From Vitellaria paradoxa (Eukaryota; Streptophyta; Magnoliopsida; Ericales; Sapotaceae), in contig CM034243.1 of NCBI GenBank assembly GCA_019916065.1, positions 28,422,147 through 28,486,146 on the forward strand: a DNA stretch of 64,000 bases. Reading direction: 5' to 3'. The translations under genes were made by a program, and so were the position numbers. Below are positions 11,165 to 22,503 of the stretch, in pieces (within the stretch, counting starts at the first letter, position 1; each line of letters opens with the position of its first letter). The notes under the pieces are model-generated. The model made no database searches. It saw only the letters and a program-made list of their open reading frames with translations, and was not told the DNA's origin.

Positions 11165-11887
11165 GTGTGTTTGGAAGATCAAAAGTTAAAAGAAATTAAA
11201 AAAAAGTATAATGTGTAAGTCATTTTTTGGCGTTTGAAAGGTTGAATTAAAATTTGTTGTAGAACTTGTTGGAACATGGTTGAATCAGTGGCGGATCCAG
11301 AAAATTTGGCTAGTATAGGTGCAAATTAGGGTACCTCAAGTCAGCCTAACCTATATCTCCAAGCTCCGACACGTCACAATGGCAGATGTGAAGGTGGGCA
11401 GTGGCGGATACAGAAAACGGATCCTTCAAGTTATGACTGGCCTTTATTTCCAAACTCTGACACGTCGCATGTGAGTACTTCCTCTTCGCTCATCCTCTTC
11501 ACATTTTTCTCCAGTACGCATAGAGAGAAGAATGGGTTTAGAACTTGGGATTGCAACAATATAGAGAAAAGTGGATTTAAGACTTTCTATATGTGGGTCA
11601 TGCTGTCGGGTTGGATCGAGTCGAGTCTAAAATTCCAGTGTAGGCCTTCGCCTACACTGGGCCCTTCGTGCGTCCGCCAGTGGGTTGAATAACCCGTTTG
11701 AATAGTTTTGGTTAGAAGAATTGTTAGAAAGTTGACAAAAATTAATAAAAGTTTGTAAAAATTTATAAAATTTAAGATTTTAAAAAAATTGCACGGAAAA
11801 TAAAAATGACAAAATATTCCTAAAAATTTATAACTTTTATAACTTGTTATAATTTTTTTTTTAAACTTTAGCTATCCAAACGACTCG
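11165..11887. mobile_element. MITE interrupted by a hAT element
   Basis: Imperfect terminal inverted repeats: gtgtgtttggaagatcaaaagtt at the left matches the reverse complement of aaactttagctatccaaacgactc at the right. Without the nested hAT copy (11286-11682) the element is about 320 bp and AT-rich, with repeated ttataa motifs. No transposase. Confidence 0.55.
11286..11682. mobile_element. hAT-type MITE, 397 bp, nested
   Basis: Termini cagtggcggatcc and tgcgtccgccagtg are inverted repeats, flanked by the 8-bp direct repeat ggttgaat (11278-11285 and 11683-11690). The terminal cagtggcgga is a common hAT MITE signature in plants. An internal copy of the left terminus (cagtggcggatacag) occurs at about 11400 together with a repeated ctccgacacgtc/ctctgacacgtc segment, so the element carries a partial self-duplication. 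Confidence 0.8.
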
Positions 11888-12138
11888 TACATCTGGAAAA
11901 AGTCCCAGTTACTGTGTATTTCGAGAAAAAAACACGTGCACACATTAATGTAAAGCTCTGCAATTGCGGGGAGAGAAAAATCGACAGAGAGAAACTGTCC
12001 ACAAATTTATGTAGCATCGCAGATCCAATCTTAAGCTGCTTCTAAGAAAATTATATTTTGTATGCACTTCTATATGCATATATCTTCTACACATTAAAAC
12101 TGTTAGTCTCTGCTCCACCACCTTGAGTTTGAGGGGGG

Positions 12139-12384
12139 TGTTAGATTTAGTAATATATATAATTAGTATTCCTTAATTTATGCATTCCTTATTTTGTATA
12201 TCCTATCATAATTAGGATTACTATCTTATTCCTTATTTTGTATATCCTATCATAATTAGAATTACTATCTCCTATCAGGATTAGGATTATTGTTCTCTTA
12301 TATAAGGGATCTTGTAACCTTGCATTCTTACACACAGAAATCGATATTAATACATAATTCTTTTCTCTTTCTTTTATTCTAACA
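12139..12384 (+). repeat. Copia LTR, forward
   Basis: TGTTAGATTTAG... to ...TTCTAACA, preceded by a G-rich polypurine tract and followed directly by tggtatcagagc. It holds repeated tatcctatcataattagg units and a TATA-like cttatataaggg. Confidence 0.8.
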
Positions 12385-12479
12385 TGGTATCAGAGCTTAA
12401 AGTTTTTGATCCTAGGTAGACTAGGTATCCAACAACCACATCTTTGGCCATCAGTGTTGCCCTTCCTGGTGTCATCTCT

Positions 12480-12860
12480 GCTTTCGCGCCTCCTTAAACG
12501 CGCTTTCATGCACCCTAAACTTTTCAATGCGCCTTCAACCTTCAACGTGCTGCTTAGCACCCCCTTCAACGTGCTTCCATGCACTTTCAACACGTTTCTT
12601 TGCGCCCTCTTCAACGCGTTTCCATGCTCCTTCAACGCGTTCCTCTGCGCCCTCTTCAACGTGCTTCCATGCACTTTCAACACGTTTTCATGCGCCTTCA
12701 ACGCGTCTCTTTGCGCCTCATTCAACGCGCCTCTGTGCCCCTACAACCTCTCAACACGCCTCTCTGTTCCTCCTTCAACGCGTCTCTGTGCGTCTTCAAC
12801 CTCTCAACGTGTTTCTCCGCGCCTCCTTCAACGCGCTTCCATGCTCCTTCAACCTTTCAT
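12480..12860 (+). repeat. Degenerate 21-30 bp tandem repeats in the copia arm
   Basis: Repeated ttcaacgcg(c/t)ttccatgc(a/t)cc units. All three frames are open, which explains several overlapping ORFs without implying a protein. The mirror copy is at 13290-13640. Confidence 0.7.
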
Positions 12861-13044
12861 AATCCTGCCTCTCTTTACCTCACTGATTTTTCTGTTGAAC
12901 TGTTTCCTGATGATATAGATGTTCCTGCTGTGGTTCCATCTCCTGTTCCTGAAACTGTTGATGTTCCTGATGATCTCCCTAATGAAGTTGTGCCACCTGC
13001 TACAGTTTATCCCGTGGAGTCCCCGTCTGATGATCCTATTTCTT

Positions 13045-13260
13045 TAACTGATCAAATAGCTGAAGAGACTTGGTGAAGATATCAGCTATTTGATCAGTTA
13101 AAGAAACAGGATCATTAGACGGGGACTCCACGGGATAAACTGTAGGAGGTGGCACAACTTCATTAGGGAGATCATCAGGAACATCAACAGTTTCAGGAGC
13201 AGGAGATAGAACCACAGCAGGAACATCTATATCATCAGGAAACAGTTCAACAGAAAAATC
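13045..13260 (-). pseudogene. Copia polyprotein C-terminal fragment (RNase H end)
   Basis: On the minus strand the reading frame contains an acidic linker (ELFPDDIDVPAVV, TVDVPDDLPNEV) followed by LTDQIADIFTKSL, the pattern found near the C-terminus of copia RNase H. The mirrored left arm has the same linker but diverges after DQIA. Most of gag-pol between the leader and this point is absent. Confidence 0.6.
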
Positions 13261-13735
13261 AGTGAGGTAAAAAAAGGCAGGATTGTGAAAGGTTGAAGGA
13301 GCATGGAAGCGCGTTGAAGGAGGCGCGGAGAAACACGTTGAGAGGTTGAAGACGCACAGAGACGCATTGAAGGAGGCACAGAGAGGCGTGTTGAGAGGTT
13401 GTAGGGGCACAGAGGCGCGTTGAAGGAGGCGCAAAGAGACGCGTTGAAGGCGCATGAAAGCGAGTTGAAAGTGCATGGAAGCGCGTTGAAGAGGGCGCAG
13501 AGGAACGCGTTGAAGGAGCATGGAAGCGCGTTGAAGGTGCATGGAAGCACGTTGAAGGGGGCGCTAAGCAGCGCATTGAAGGTTGAAGGCGCATTGAAAA
13601 GTTTAGGGTGCATGAAAGCGCGTTTAAAGATGCGCGAAGGCAGAGATGATGCCAGGAAGGGCAACACTGACGGCTAAAGATGTGGTTGTTGGATACCTAG
13701 TCTACCCAGGATCAAAAACTTTAAGCTCGATACCA

Positions 13736-13981
13736 TGTTAGAATAAAAGAAAGAGAAAAGAATTATGTATTAATATTGATTTCTGTGTGTGAGAATGCAA
13801 GGTTAGAAGATCCCTTATATAAGAGGACAATAATCCTAATCCTGATAGGAGATAGTAATCCTAATTATGATAGTATATACAAAATAAGGAATAAGATAGT
13901 AATCTTAATTATGATAGGATATACAAAATAAGGAATGCATAAATTAAAGAATACTAATTATATATATTACTAAATCTAACA
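13736..13981 (-). repeat. Copia LTR, reverse
   Basis: Reverse-complement counterpart of 12139-12384, with the primer-site remnant on its left (gctcgataccatgttag). Confidence 0.8.
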
Positions 13982-15235
13982 AAACCATATTAATATTTTG
14001 TGCCCACAATTATTTTCCTGTTGCTACATATAAGTTTGAGAGAGTGACTGAGTGAGAGGCTGCACAAAACTAGAAGAAATATTTAGGGTGCCGGTTCGGA
14101 TCTTGTTTGGGTTTAATGGATAAATTCGGATTCGAATTCAATAACAGTAGATCTAACAGATTAATTATTAAATCATGTTTGGTCAATTTTCATATTACAG
14201 GCTTGGGTATGCATAAATCACATAAAAACGTTTCTAGAAGCCTTAACTTGTGAAGATGCAAATTACAAAAATACCCTATAATATTGTTCCTTAAGATTGA
14301 TTTTGGGGGCCTAATCTTCTCTCTTTTTACCTTAGGGATCACAATTGAAGGAAAAGTTGAATCCCAGAAAGTTCTTTTTTTTTTTGTTTTTGTTTTTTTT
14401 GGGTCACCAAGTTCAATTTTCTAGGGATCGATTGCCAAAGGATTTTCATAACCCATAGATACCACTGAATTATGAAAAGGACCTCCCCCATTACCCAAAC
14501 TACTTTTGTCTCTTGACAGAAAATTATGTTAAGTGTCTACATCACAACGTAATCATTCAGACCATGTAGTTGACTTTAGATTGTGTTTGAAAAGAATAGA
14601 TAGGAATTTTGAAGTTGCATTAATTTTTTTATTTCTTTTAAAATGATTAAATTTATTCTTTTATATTTAATTTTTTTAAATTATAAAAGATAAAAATAGA
14701 AGGTTAAAAAAATAACTAATTACCTACTAAAAAGTTATTTTTTTTATCCTTTTCAAATACTAAAAAGAGAAAATTATTTTTTTAATAGTTAATTATAAAA
14801 AAGTAAATCATTTTTTTCTCAAACTAATTCTTAGTTTAGGTAAGATTTTTTTTTGTTTGCAAAACAAAAAAATTAATTTTTTTATAACTAATTTTTTAAT
14901 CTGTTTGTTAATTTGATATATTTACTCTTCATGGTATAAACAAAATTTAAAATGTAAGATAATAATTTTAATAAATTTAAACAAATAAAGAATTAATTAA
15001 CTAAAAGATAAAGAAGCCAAGTAACATCTCAAACCGAGCCTCATCAGTGTTGTCACTGTTCTAGATTAGCCTAGATGTCTCACGCCAAATTGACTAATTA
15101 ATCCATTTATGCGTGGGTATATATTTATCTTGCTAGGTATGGCCATAAAGAAGGCCACTTTTTGGCATCTTGCATGACAACCCATGTTCTTGTAAGTGGA
15201 GAAGAATGGCATTCATGGATTATTTTGTACACGCA

Positions 15236-15236
<1 letters not shown>
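13982..15236. other. AT-rich intergenic DNA
   Basis: No gene seen. Around 14578-14835 there is a possible MITE (ttgtgtttgaaaagaa at the left, ttctcaaactaa at the right). T-tracts lie near 14375-14400. Confidence 0.5.

Positions 15237-15283
<47 letters not shown>
15237..15283 (+). repeat. Compound CT/CA microsatellite
   Basis: About 16 CT units followed by about 7 CA units. Short ORFs through it (Ser-Leu and His-Thr repeats) are artefacts. Confidence 0.9.
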
Positions 15284-15284
<1 letters not shown>

Positions 15285-15430
15285 TGGAATTCACGGGAAT
15301 GCAGGGAAGAAGATCAAGAACTAAGAGATATTGGCGTTATAGGATTAATATATGGGCCACATATCGAGACTAGAGGGAACAAGATAAAAATAGACGCTAA
15401 TTTCATATTATATATATATATATATATATA

Positions 15431-15600
15431 GGAGGAAGGAATGTATATATATTATAGTCATCCAACCTATGATGAATCTTTCCACCATGCTATTCACATG
15501 GTGCTTGTGTGTACGTGCCGATTACTAGCATTTTCTTGTGCTGCGTTAGCCCATAAGTGCGTGTATATATGTAATAGGTTGGATGTCTATTCCTTCCTTC
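15431..15600. repeat. 170-bp inverted repeat flanked by TA runs (MITE-like)
   Basis: ggaggaaggaatgta...tcatccaacctat at the left pairs with ataggttggatgtctattccttccttc at the right; about 100 bp lie between the arms. Both sides abut tatata runs, as in TA-targeting MITEs. Confidence 0.6.
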
Positions 15601-16004
15601 TATATATATATGTATAATCTATACTTGGCTTCGGCATAGATTTTTAGCCATAAACATCCTCTCATGCAATGGAGATAAGAACGCCACAAGTGGATATATA
15701 GCATGATGTTATTTGTGAAACCGTTTGCATTATGAATTTAAGATAGAAGGATTAACTATTTAATTAGAATAAATTAAATATAAATTTATTGTGAATTTCA
15801 ATATGAAACGGAAAGAATGGATATTAATGCATAATGATGCATTTGAAATATTTATGTAAAAGTAATTATTTAATAATTCAAGTTAAGGAACATATCTAAG
15901 TGAGTTTCGTCATGTTCAAAGCTCAAATCAGGAGTGAATTATATGGCACAATGAGATAAACAAAAGTTTAATAATTGAATAAAAATCATAAAACTTGTGA
16001 TCAA

Positions 16005-16330
16005 GGTACCGTTTGATAGATCAAAATTTTGTATAAATGGATAAATTATTGGTAAATGGGTGTTTGGTAAAACACTATATTTTGTCAGTTTTATACTTAG
16101 TAACACTAATTCAATTTAAAAATTATCAAAATTTTTATCAAATACACAAAAAGTTGTCAAATGTTGTTAAAAATTATCAAAAGTTGATAAAAATTTTGTG
16201 GAATAGATAGAAGTTATTAAAATATATTGAAAGTTGTTAAAAATGACTACTTATTTTATCAAATATACAAAAAATTTTACCTACTACCAAAAATTACTAA
16301 AAATTAAACTTCCAAATAAACTCTAAGTCT
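16005..16330 (+). mobile_element. AT-rich MITE (family copy A)
   Basis: Left end ggtaccgtttgatag and right end ttccaaataaactc are weak inverted repeats. The interior is full of tgataaaaattttt and gttgtcaaa motifs. The segment at 46805-47123 is the same family in reverse orientation (shared gtttggtaaaacactaaatttt), which supports a repeat family. Confidence 0.55.
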
Positions 16331-16435
16331 TATGTGATTATCAAATTTTTAGTACCAAAGTCAAACCTAAATAAAACATATAATATTAAAGTATTAGAGC
16401 AACTAAATATGTACTTGAATCTCATTTTTAAATAA

Positions 16436-16681
16436 CTAACATTCGAGATAATATCCAAAAATACATCGACAAGGCATCATCACTAAGAATATCAATAATG
16501 CATAATAAATTAGGAATGTCAAGTACCCACAAGCCGAATACATACCAAATGGATAAATCGAAAGTCCAAAATCAACTGGCTTGTCAAAGATAGTTTTGGA
16601 TGCCCTGCTACCAACTCCTGAATTAACACCTCCAAATTGGTAGACATGTGCTTCTAAAGGTTTGTAGTTTGAAGTGTACAT
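16436..16681 (-). other. Unidentified ORF, possibly a captured exon
   Basis: An open frame of 81 codons next to the truncated end of a gypsy element. The first 50 residues (EAHVYQFGGVNSGVGSR, KTIFDKPVDFGLSIYPFG) look protein-like and end at a plausible donor (tttg|gtatgt at about 16547); the rest is hydrophobic and low in quality. I do not recognise a family. It may be chance. Confidence 0.2.
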
Positions 16682-16784
16682 AACTCATATGCGAACTGCT
16701 CAACACTAACATGAAAATTTAAGATCAAATCATAGATTATAACGAAACATGCAAAACATATCTCGACCAGAGATCGAATGGAGA

Positions 16785-18880
16785 AAAATTATGAATTCGT
16801 TAATTGATACAATAGATCGTCGGGGAAGATACTTGCTCTTGATATTGACTCTATTCAACTTTCTGTAATCAATACATAACTGTAAATTCTCATCTTTCTT
16901 CTTAAATATAACTGAAACTCCACAAGGTTAATCATTGAGTTGAATGAATCTGACCTGGAGTTATTCTTCCAGCTACACCTTTAACTCTTGAAGTTCTATC
17001 GGTGCCATTCTGTAAGGCCTACTGAATTGGTGAAGTACCTAGTTGTACATCAATGCAAAAATCTATTTCTAGTCAAGTTGGTAATTCTAGAAGCTCATTT
17101 GGAAAAATATCTGAGAAGTCATAGACCACTCATAGGAAAGTAGTCTGTGGAGTGTATTCATTTAGAATTAGGTTGGCTAGCAAACAACTTAATTATTTGC
17201 AACATCAAGAATATATTGGGGATATAATTAGATATTCTTGGGAATTGCCTTAGATACAAATTTGGGTCCCCGTTGGAAGAATTGTTGTTACATGTTTTAG
17301 ATGATAGCCAATGACTGGTTGATGTAAAGATAGTTAAACCATTCCCAGGATGACATTGTGGGTGTCCATATCCAACTAAATAATATCACTTTCAACTATG
17401 ATTTTTCCCCAAATTGGATTGCACATGTTTTGGTGATTTTATCTACCACAATGTTGCGACCCAAAGGTGAATCAATGGTTACTCAATTCCTTCGGCATCA
17501 GTTTCAATAAACAAGCACATTTGGATGATATAAAGAAATATGAAGCACCAATATCAACTAGAATTACCACCTCAATACTAAAGAGTAAGGAAGTAACCTA
17601 AATAACTGGGTTCTTTGTTATTGCCGAAATAGGTTGGTGCTTCCCAGTGGCCAATGCAAATACACGTCCTTCGGTACGACATTATCTTTCCTCTGTCTTG
17701 GTCCTCCTCCACCATTGTTCCTCTGCTATCCACCCTATTAATTCATATTGGGATTCTGGTGAGATGGTCCTCATTGATAGTCTTGCTATGTAGTTAGATA
17801 TGTAATCCATGCTAGTCCTAAGTTCTATTGGTTCTGTTGATTTTGCTAAGGATATGTCATTGTCCATTGGGGATGGTCCCTTTTCAGATGTCCAAGTTTC
17901 CCATATTGATAACAGGCATTAAGATCTTTCTGCTAATTTCGAGGCTAACTCTTTTATTTCTTTCTCTTCTGTCACTAACCTCTACATTGCTCGTTATTCT
18001 TATAGAATCTATCTTGTTTCTATCCAGTATTTTTATTCTAGCTCTTGTTTAAACCTCTTGATTTTGATCCTTTAAGTTTGATGGTCTCTCAGGTCTCCAT
18101 TTCAATGTAGATAGCTGCCTTGCAACAATTGCATAGGAAGTGTGCATTATTCCAACAAGTTGACCTTGGATATTGGTCATAGGCCTCATATGAACTGATC
18201 AGCTTTTTCCTTATTAGTCAAGTTCAGATTATGTGCATATTGGTACAGACTAGCAGCTATACCACACTTCTTCAAAGACAAAACTTCATGTGTCTTGGCA
18301 AATCTGAAGGTTTGTAGAAAGAAATGATCTAGAAATAACTCTTTAAACCTTTCTCAAGTCATTGCTGCAATGTTCTCATTTGCCTTGAAAATAGTCTACC
18401 AGTCATACTCATCACCTCGTAAATGAAATATCACGAGGGCTATCTTAATAGTGTTACTAGTTATATCTATGGTCTCTAAGAGACATGAAACTGCTTTAAA
18501 CTAATTTTTTTCTATTAACAGATTTGGTTCATCATGGAACGATGATGGTTCGTACTGTAGAAAGTTGTTCAAGTCTTCATCTTGTCTTCTATCGGTAGTG
18601 CTAACGGTGCAACTCCTGTTACAGCCATTGCAGGCATTAATGCTGATGCTTGTAGATTCATCTGCATAAATTGTGTGATGATAGTTGCCATATTTTGGAT
18701 AGCTTGGGCTATCTTACTATTAATGTTTTTAGTGGTTGCGGATTGTTCATTTATCGGTTGTGAATGCACCCCATTCTTGCTAGTATTTTGGGGTCATCCA
18801 CCTCATTTCCCGTTAATCACCATTCTACAGGAGAATGATAAATTGGTTAGGTAAATTCACATAAGAATAATATATAGACA
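16785..18880 (-). pseudogene. Ty3/gypsy gag-protease-RT remnant
   Basis: Read on the minus strand, from high to low coordinates. A gag-like region (about 18850-18050) has NMATIITQFMQMN and later AKTHEVLSLKKCGI. A protease-like region (about 17650-17250) has VVILVDIGASYFFI, where the usual D-S/T-G active-site triad is D-I-G. The start of reverse transcriptase (about 16990-16790) has [20 protein letters not shown], the classical CIDYR..LN motif. Frames are broken by many stops and shifts, and the element stops abruptly after the first RT motif. The rest of pol and the 3' LTR are missing. Its LTR and primer site lie upstream at 19016-22503. Confidence 0.72.
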
Positions 18881-19002
18881 CAGCATGTGTAGGAGTACCC
18901 GATTCCTACTATCCTAAGTACTCGTGAACTTAGGACTTTGATACCAAGCTGTTATATCCTGTATTTTCACAGACCGGTGACTTGTGAATAAAGGTATAAG
19001 TC

Positions 19003-19015
19003 TCTAATACCAAGC
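19003..19015 (-). other. Primer binding site of the gypsy remnant
   Basis: Minus strand gcttggtattagag directly after the LTR end (..cagggcataata). A second, similar junction (..caggatataaca then gcttggtatcaaagtcc) lies about 66 bp further in, at 18937-18950. Confidence 0.5.
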
Positions 19016-19589
19016 TATTATGCCCTGAATTTCCTCCAAATTTGCTAATTTATCCTCAATTAAATTCCAAGGCATTAGGCTTAGTAAACATTGAAATTTC
19101 AACTGTAGAGTACAACACAATATAAATATAGAAAATAGGATTACAGAGTCATTTACTTGTCCCAACCACGTGATTAATATTACAAACCAAATAAAAATTG
19201 AGTCTAAAAATTATTACAGTCATTCAACAAGTCTAGAAATTGTTTTGGTGGGATTTCAAGAGAAAATAATTTCTCCCTAGTTCATTTTCAATATCTTTGT
19301 GCTCATTGTCTTAAAAAAATTTTTGCATGACGCGGTGAGCTACTAAAACCGAAAAATTAAAATCTCTTAGGTACTGATATGCACTGGTTATAATACTACA
19401 CTATGTTGTATGACTTAGTATAGTAAATGTAGTCAAGTAGCATGCCATTCTTGCGACAAATAATTAAATGATTATAATCGAATAATGTAAAGTTATACTT
19501 ACAAAAATTTAGAATAGTTGTAACTGTAATCTTTATTTTACTTAAACATCAAATAATTTAATGATGTAATTTTGTACCATAATGAAATC

Positions 19590-19655
19590 GGTGTAACATT
19601 AGTAGGGATATTGATTTATATCTTTATGGTATCAGGATCAAACTCTGTAGCAATA
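19590..19655 (+). other. tRNA-like module 2 inside the gypsy LTR (antisense)
   Basis: Contains tagtagggatattgattta and atggtatcaggatcaaactctg. It aligns with the better-preserved module at 36493-36555. More degraded than module 1. Confidence 0.4.
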
Positions 19656-20410
19656 TTGATTTTATATATTTTTTACACTTTAACATGTAGCAATCATCAG
19701 AAAGAATTAGATATCAATTAATTATTCGAAATATAGCATTCTACACATAAGTAAAAAAGTTCGAAATCATGGTAAGATTAGAGACAAAGGGGTTTTATTT
19801 AAAATTCACTTGGTTAATTATATTCCTATTATCCTCTACTCTCAGCCTTAGTAACTAGTGACTTTACAAGTTTTGCATTTAATGCGTTCTGACGGATGTC
19901 ACTAACCAAAACCTAGCTATCGTGACCAACTACCTATCCGACTAGGTACATCTCCCAAATAACAAATTGATAAGTTTTTCATCTTTGCCTAAAAAGGCCA
20001 TTTCTACCCACTTATCACTTCACTGCTAATAATAACATTCAAACTATGTGTTTTGGGTTTATTTTTACCTTTTAATATTTCTAAGATATCTTGTACGAGG
20101 ATAAGACCTTTTACTTCAAATTGGGCAATGTTTTCAAGTGGTGAATCACATGTAAGATTAATTCATATTCATATGAAATTCCAAATCTTTCATTTACAAT
20201 AGTCAACATTTTCATAATCAATTTCTAGAATCAACTAAAAATAAATATTGTCACAAGTATTACAATTACATAGGTAAATGCTTAAAGTATGCAGACAAAG
20301 TATTAATTTGCTAGAATTAATTAAGATTCATGATTTAATTAAACTGTGTCTTTTGACTAGTTTATCGAACTAATGTGACTAGTATAAGAATGTTTCTAAT
20401 GAAATATTTA

Positions 20411-20482
20411 ACCAAGCCGAGTCAGTGGCTTGGTAAGAGGGTGACCTAATTATTGATTGCAAGATCGCGAGCTCAAACCTTG
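20411..20482 (+). other. tRNA-like module 1 inside the gypsy LTR (antisense)
   Basis: gccgagtcagtggcttgg (box A-like) and cgcgagctcaaacct (box B-like) are about 50 bp apart, as in tRNA or SINE heads. The matching module in the related solo LTR is at 35655-35726 on the opposite strand, at almost the same distance from the LTR start (about 2.02 kb). Confidence 0.5.
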
Positions 20483-22503
20483 TTAGCCATGATCTCAATT
20501 TTTCCCACTTTTCCATTATTATTTTATTATTTTATAATTTAATAATATTAAATTTCTAGACTTTTCTTTAATCATAGAAAATCTTATAACTATTATTTTA
20601 TTTCAAATTTGTTAGGAAAGTTCATAAAATTAGATATTCGAGTTTTGAGAAATAGATTTCCAGGCTTCAAGATATTTATAAATTTTCATAAGTTACTTGA
20701 ACGTTATTCAGGCAATTAAAATATTAGGAAAGTATTCAAGTTTATTCAAATAAGTTTTCATTGGTCGAATAAACATTTTATGAAATTTAGTTTCATTAAA
20801 TTCACAGAGTCATAAGAATCTAGTTTAGTAATGAATGAAGATTACATAAAGTATAATATTGGCAAAATAATATCTAAAACAACTTATTAGAATGAGCCAA
20901 ATTCAAGTAAAAATTCAAGTGAAGGAAAATAAGTAATAACGTTTCCTTTAGGCATTTTATCGAACAATTAGGTTTCATAGCTATTTTAACTTCAATAAAA
21001 TTGTTCAATCCACAAATAATATAACTAAATATGTAAAATGATTACCGTAAATAAAAGAGTGTCAAGATAATACCAAAAAGTCAATTAAAATAATTTTATA
21101 CCAATTGAAAGCTCACTATGTAGTTTAGGTTTAAGATATTTTTAGGTATTTTATTGAACAGTGGATGTGCATCACTAAATTATTCTTTAATTAGGAATTA
21201 AATTAAAACAATCCGAGCTTAGATAATGTCTAATTAATTATATAAGAATATTATAACATTTGGACACTAAATTTTGACCTAATACTCTTCAAAACAACTA
21301 AGGTTGGGTTAGAGAACCAAATTAAATAGCCCCCAGGCGCGCATTGCAATACCCAATGCTATATCCATAGTCTTCCCGTCCAGACAAGAAATCGGACGGC
21401 ACCTCTACCCCATCCGTCCAGATAGTATGTCTAGTTCTGGATTTCTAGTGCAGTTTTAGACTGCTCTATTTTGCTTGTTCCACTTCCTAGGCTACGAATT
21501 TGTGTTTCAAGTCTCATAATTTGCCATTATAAATACATACAAACATTTATCAATAAATATACATGTTTAAAAACATGAATAACAATTAAATTTCACAATT
21601 TACGAAGATAATTAACCAAATTTCACGCATAATCAAGTTTCTTGTTTTAAACTCATAAAATACTTCAACATCAAATTAATTCTACAGATAATCATTCTAA
21701 TTCAAATTAAAAATATAAAACATATGTTAGGGGTTCATAATTTTATCTCAATGAAGAATTTAGTGACCCGGTCCATGAAAAAGAAAAAAATGCACTATGA
21801 AAAACCCCAGATTTTGAAAACTTCAAGTTTTTAATTCTTTTTTCTTCTTGTCTTGAACACACCATAATTCTTAACTAATTCTTACAAATTTTGGAAACAT
21901 ACTTTTTCTTAAAACACGCCAGATTGTTTTGAATTAATTAATGAATTTAAGTGAGCAATATAAAAGAGGTATACGAAGGTTCAACCAGGCGATGAGGAGA
22001 TGTCGATGGAGGAAGATAAGGCCCTCCTTCAATACTTCAAAGCCTTAAAATTGGATCAAGAAGGCTAAGGAGGTGCCAAGATCCACCTATGTAACTGCAT
22101 TTCACTGTTTGGGCAAATAATGTGGAAGAAATGTGGAAGAAATGGAGGAAGGAAACAATGTTGCTAAGAGAACTATTAAAGTTCACTATTAATAAGTCAA
22201 CTCAGTGTGCTGTGAAATGAGTTGAAATGAGTTAAGTATGAGTGAATGATGGGTTGATTCATGAATTATTGGATTTGGATTGACTCATATGTGTAAATGA
22301 GTTAAGAATTATTTGAACGAAAAGTCTAATAAATTCACATTAAACTCTCTCATAAAATGAATTTATATTCGAAAATACCTTTAGTAAATTCTATCACTCC
22401 AAAAATTTTCAAATACTCAACTTGTTAGGTTATCACCATAATAAATATGGCCAAAAAAATTAAATAAAGTTATTGAAGGGAAATATAAATTTAGATTATT
22501 ACA

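Larger units (their letters stand above)
12139..13981. mobile_element. Head-to-head Ty1/copia remnant forming a 1.84-kb palindrome
   Basis: Two 246-bp LTRs in opposite orientation (12139-12384 forward, 13736-13981 reverse), each TGTTAG...CTAACA and each followed on the inner side by a tRNA-iMet-type primer site. The forward arm keeps tggtatcagagc; the reverse arm reads tggtatcgagc. The inner arms (about 680 bp) mirror each other at roughly 95% identity with indels and meet around an 18-bp spacer (13064-13081). Left of the first LTR is a polypurine tract (gagtttgagggggg), so that LTR is flanked by both a polypurine tract and a primer site. No matching target duplication flanks the pair. This looks like a self-integration or circular-intermediate product. 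Confidence 0.78.
19016..22503 (-). repeat. 5' LTR of the gypsy remnant (about 3.5 kb)
   Basis: On the minus strand it starts tgtaataatctaaattt at 22503 and ends cagggcataata at 19016, next to the primer site. It shares blocks in order with the solo LTR at 33629-37300: tttgaaaatttttgga near the start, the repeated aactcat and tgaatcaacccat segment, and ttttagtagctcacc near the end. It is non-coding, with two tRNA-like modules (see separate entries). Target duplication cannot be checked because the other LTR is lost. Confidence 0.65.

Noticed and set aside
12390..13667. Several overlapping ORFs of 85-170 codons on both strands with Phe-Asn-Ala or Ser-Thr-Arg repeats
   Set aside because: They come from tandem repeats of ttcaacgcgc inside the copia palindrome; several frames are open at once.
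15162..15431. ORFs over the CT/CA microsatellite
   Set aside because: Low-complexity Leu-Ser and His-Thr runs.
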